Below are positions 62,854 through 64,000 of a DNA stretch of 64,000 nt, one piece after another. Made by a program: the position numbers and the translations under genes. Each line of letters opens with the position of its first letter. Position 1 is the first letter of the stretch. Where the stretch lies: positions 39,782 to 103,781 of the forward strand of contig JANXBY010000066.1 of assembly GCA_025060455.1 (NCBI GenBank), in the 5' to 3' direction. The stretch is from Armatimonadota bacterium. GTDB taxonomy: Bacteria > Sysuimicrobiota > Sysuimicrobiia > Sysuimicrobiales > Sysuimicrobiaceae. The notes beneath the pieces are model-generated. The model saw only the letters and a list, made by a program, of their open reading frames with translations. It had not been told where the DNA came from and searched no databases.

Positions 62854-63183
62854 GTGTTCGTGGTGATGAACCGGATCCCGGTGGCGGGTCCGTTCCGGGG
62901 GGCCTTCGAGGCCCGTTTCCGCGCCCGCGCCCGGGAGGTCGACCGGATGCCGGGCTTCGTCCGCAACTGGGTGCTGCGTCCCGTGGACCCGGAGGATCCC
63001 TACGTGGTGCTGACGGTTTGGGAGTCTCCGGAGGCCTTTGAAGCGTGGACGCATTCAGAGGCGTTCCAGCGGGGCCACGCCCGTTCCGGCACCCTGCCGC
63101 GGGAGGCGTTTCGGGGTCCGTCCAAGCTGGAGTGCTACGAGCTGATCCTGGACTCGCAGTACGAAGGAGCACACGGCCCCTGA
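62854..63183 (+). CDS. Antibiotic biosynthesis monooxygenase (ABM)-domain protein
   Basis: Small 109-aa protein of the dimeric alpha-beta barrel superfamily, starting at GTG 62854 behind AGGAGGTGA. It has the ABM pattern of an N-terminal VVMNRIPVAGPF, FRARAREVDRMPGFVRNWVL and LTVWESPEAFEAWTHSEAFQRGH. Members include HmoA-like haem monooxygenases, and the His in the last motif could be a haem ligand. It is 12 bases after the flavoprotein gene. Confidence 0.8.
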   Translation: MFVVMNRIPVAGPFRGAFEARFRARAREVDRMPGFVRNWVLRPVDPEDPYVVLTVWESPEAFEAWTHSEAFQRGHARSGTLPREAFRGPSKLECYELILDSQYEGAHGP

Positions 63184-63225
63184 GGGGTGGGATTCCCGTG
63201 GGCCGGCTGGCCAGGAGCCTGTCGA

Positions 63226-63299
63226 CGAAACACCGAACCTTTGCGGAGGAGGACCGGGGTCCCGGGAAATCGCGCCACTGATTTTTCCAGTGGTTTAGG
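63226..63299 (+). repeat. Interspersed palindromic repeat, copy 3
   Basis: The core (63252-63299) runs GACCGGGGTCCC, AAATCGC-GCCA-CTGATTT, CAGTGG and ends GGTTTAGG. It aligns without gaps to copy 2. GAAACACCG and TGCGGAGGAG upstream match the copy 2 flank, so the repeat may be about 75 bases long. Its central arms are shorter than in copy 1, but a second inverted repeat (CCACTG...CAGTGG) is present. It lies 51 bases before the thiolase start; TATCCT at 63315 could be a -10, without a convincing -35. Confidence 0.7.
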
Positions 63300-63350
63300 G
63301 TTGCACGGCTCCCGTATCCTGGGGCTACCAAGCGGGGGAGGGAGGACGCG

Positions 63351-64000
63351 GTGGGCGAACCGGTGATCGTGGACGCGGTGCGGACCCCCATCGGCAAGCG
63401 GGACGGGCTGCTGCGCGGGCTGCGGCCCGAGGTGTTGTACGCGAAGGTACTGGACGCCTTGTTGGAGCGCAACGGGCTTGCGCCGGAGATGGTGGACGAC
63501 GTGATCACGGGCTGCGTGACGCAGGCGGGCGAACAAGGGATGAACGTGGGGCGGCTGGCGGTGCTGTGCTCCCGTCTGGGTCACCGGGTCCCCGCGGTCA
63601 CCCTGAACCGCATGTGCGGCAGCAGTCAGCAGGCGGTGCACTTCGCGGCGCAGGCCATCGCCGCGGGAGACGCCCGGGTGGTGGTGGCAGGTGGGGTGGA
63701 GTCCATGACCCGGGTGCCCATGTTCCTGGACATCGGGGACCTCCGGAACATCAGCCCGCCCGCGCGGGAGAAGTACGAGCTCATCCACCAGGGCGAGTCC
63801 GCGGAGCGGATCGCGGAGCGCTACGGCCTTTCGCGGCGGGAGCTGGACGAGTTCAGCTACCAGAGCCACGTGCGCGCGGCCCGGGCCACCCGGGAAGGCC
63901 GGTTCTCTGGGCACCTGGTGCCGGTGGAAGGGCTGGACCCGCAGGGACGGCCGGCGGTGGTGGAGCACGACGAGGGGATCCGGTTCGAGCCGTCCCTGGA
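63351..64000 (+). CDS. Thiolase / acetyl-CoA acyltransferase, 5' part
   Basis: First 216 codons of a thiolase, open at the right window edge. GTG 63351 follows GGGAGGGAGG, and the protein begins VGEPVIVDAVRTPIGKR. The nucleophilic cysteine lies in LNRMCGSSQQAVHFAAQ, and VVAGGVESMTRVPM follows, as in acetyl-CoA acetyltransferases and 3-ketoacyl-CoA thiolases. The distal His and Cys motifs are beyond the window. It may provide the CoA-cleaving step of the adjacent catabolic cluster or belong to a separate fatty-acid unit, since a repeat separates them. Confidence 0.9.
   Translation, partial: MGEPVIVDAVRTPIGKRDGLLRGLRPEVLYAKVLDALLERNGLAPEMVDDVITGCVTQAGEQGMNVGRLAVLCSRLGHRVPAVTLNRMCGSSQQAVHFAAQAIAAGDARVVVAGGVESMTRVPMFLDIGDLRNISPPAREKYELIHQGESAERIAERYGLSRRELDEFSYQSHVRAARATREGRFSGHLVPVEGLDPQGRPAVVEHDEGIRFEPSL

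Overview
The window is 64 kb of chromosomal DNA from a high-GC bacterium. GC3 is very high, GTG and TTG starts are common, and most neighbouring genes overlap by four bases (GTGA/TTGA/ATGA). I see no rRNA, tRNA, CRISPR array, phage or intact insertion sequence. MurE carries the DNPR motif of meso-diaminopimelate-adding enzymes. A B12-dependent ribonucleotide reductase, SepF, an MtnA-type isomerase, a BldC-like regulator and a Thermus-type seven/eight-iron ferredoxin point to a Terrabacteria-type, possibly thermophilic lineage (deep-branching high-GC Firmicutes, Chloroflexi or a candidate phylum). I cannot assign the taxon from sequence alone. No stretch longer than 300 bases lacks a gene; the longest gaps (about 120-190 bases) are described as features.

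Region 1 (1-13.9 kb) is a compact division and cell wall (dcw) cluster: ftsI (3' part), murE, murF, mraY, murD, ftsW, murG, murC, murB, ftsQ, ftsA, ftsZ. It makes lipid II and the divisome. It is followed by an M50 membrane protease and a NatAB-like ABC exporter, then nrdR-nrdJ. Convergent to nrdJ is a long minus-strand unit (29.0 to 20.0 kb) with a GlcD/GlcF-type flavin/iron-sulfur 2-hydroxyacid oxidase, an oligopeptide-type ABC importer lacking its ATPases, a fosmidomycin-resistance-type MFS protein, a DUF3054 protein and mutY. An XRE-type regulator and a ferredoxin are divergent to it.

Region 2 (30-37.4 kb) is a phosphonate-type ABC importer (phnD, phnC, phnE). It is translationally coupled to pgeF/ylmD, yggS/ylmE and sepF, then mtnA and a membrane glycosyltransferase. 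thiI and a cysteine desulfurase (minus strand) form a tRNA-thiolation pair. A BldC-like regulator, a GT4 glycosyltransferase and smc follow, with an unannotated 51-residue protein immediately after smc.

Region 3 (45.4-53.8 kb) is more accessory: an orphan DGQHR (DndB-like) protein, a beta-CASP metallo-beta-lactamase nuclease, a truncated ERCC4-type nuclease, a secreted 5'-nucleotidase, an alcohol dehydrogenase with an apparent internal deletion, a secreted M48 protease, a methyltransferase and msrA.

Region 4 (53.8-64 kb) is a GntR-controlled catabolic locus. A beta-decarboxylating dehydrogenase, an Ldh2-type oxidoreductase and the regulator are transcribed leftwards. A PrpF-type isomerase, a tripartite tricarboxylate transporter (TctC and a TctA-TctB fusion), an SdhA-type flavoprotein and an ABM-domain protein are transcribed rightwards, followed by a thiolase that runs off the window. 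A palindromic operator candidate lies between two divergent sigma70-like promoters. The substrate is unknown but is likely a di- or tricarboxylate.

Scattered through intergenic DNA are at least three copies of a roughly 50-75 bp palindromic repeat that is not explained by any gene.
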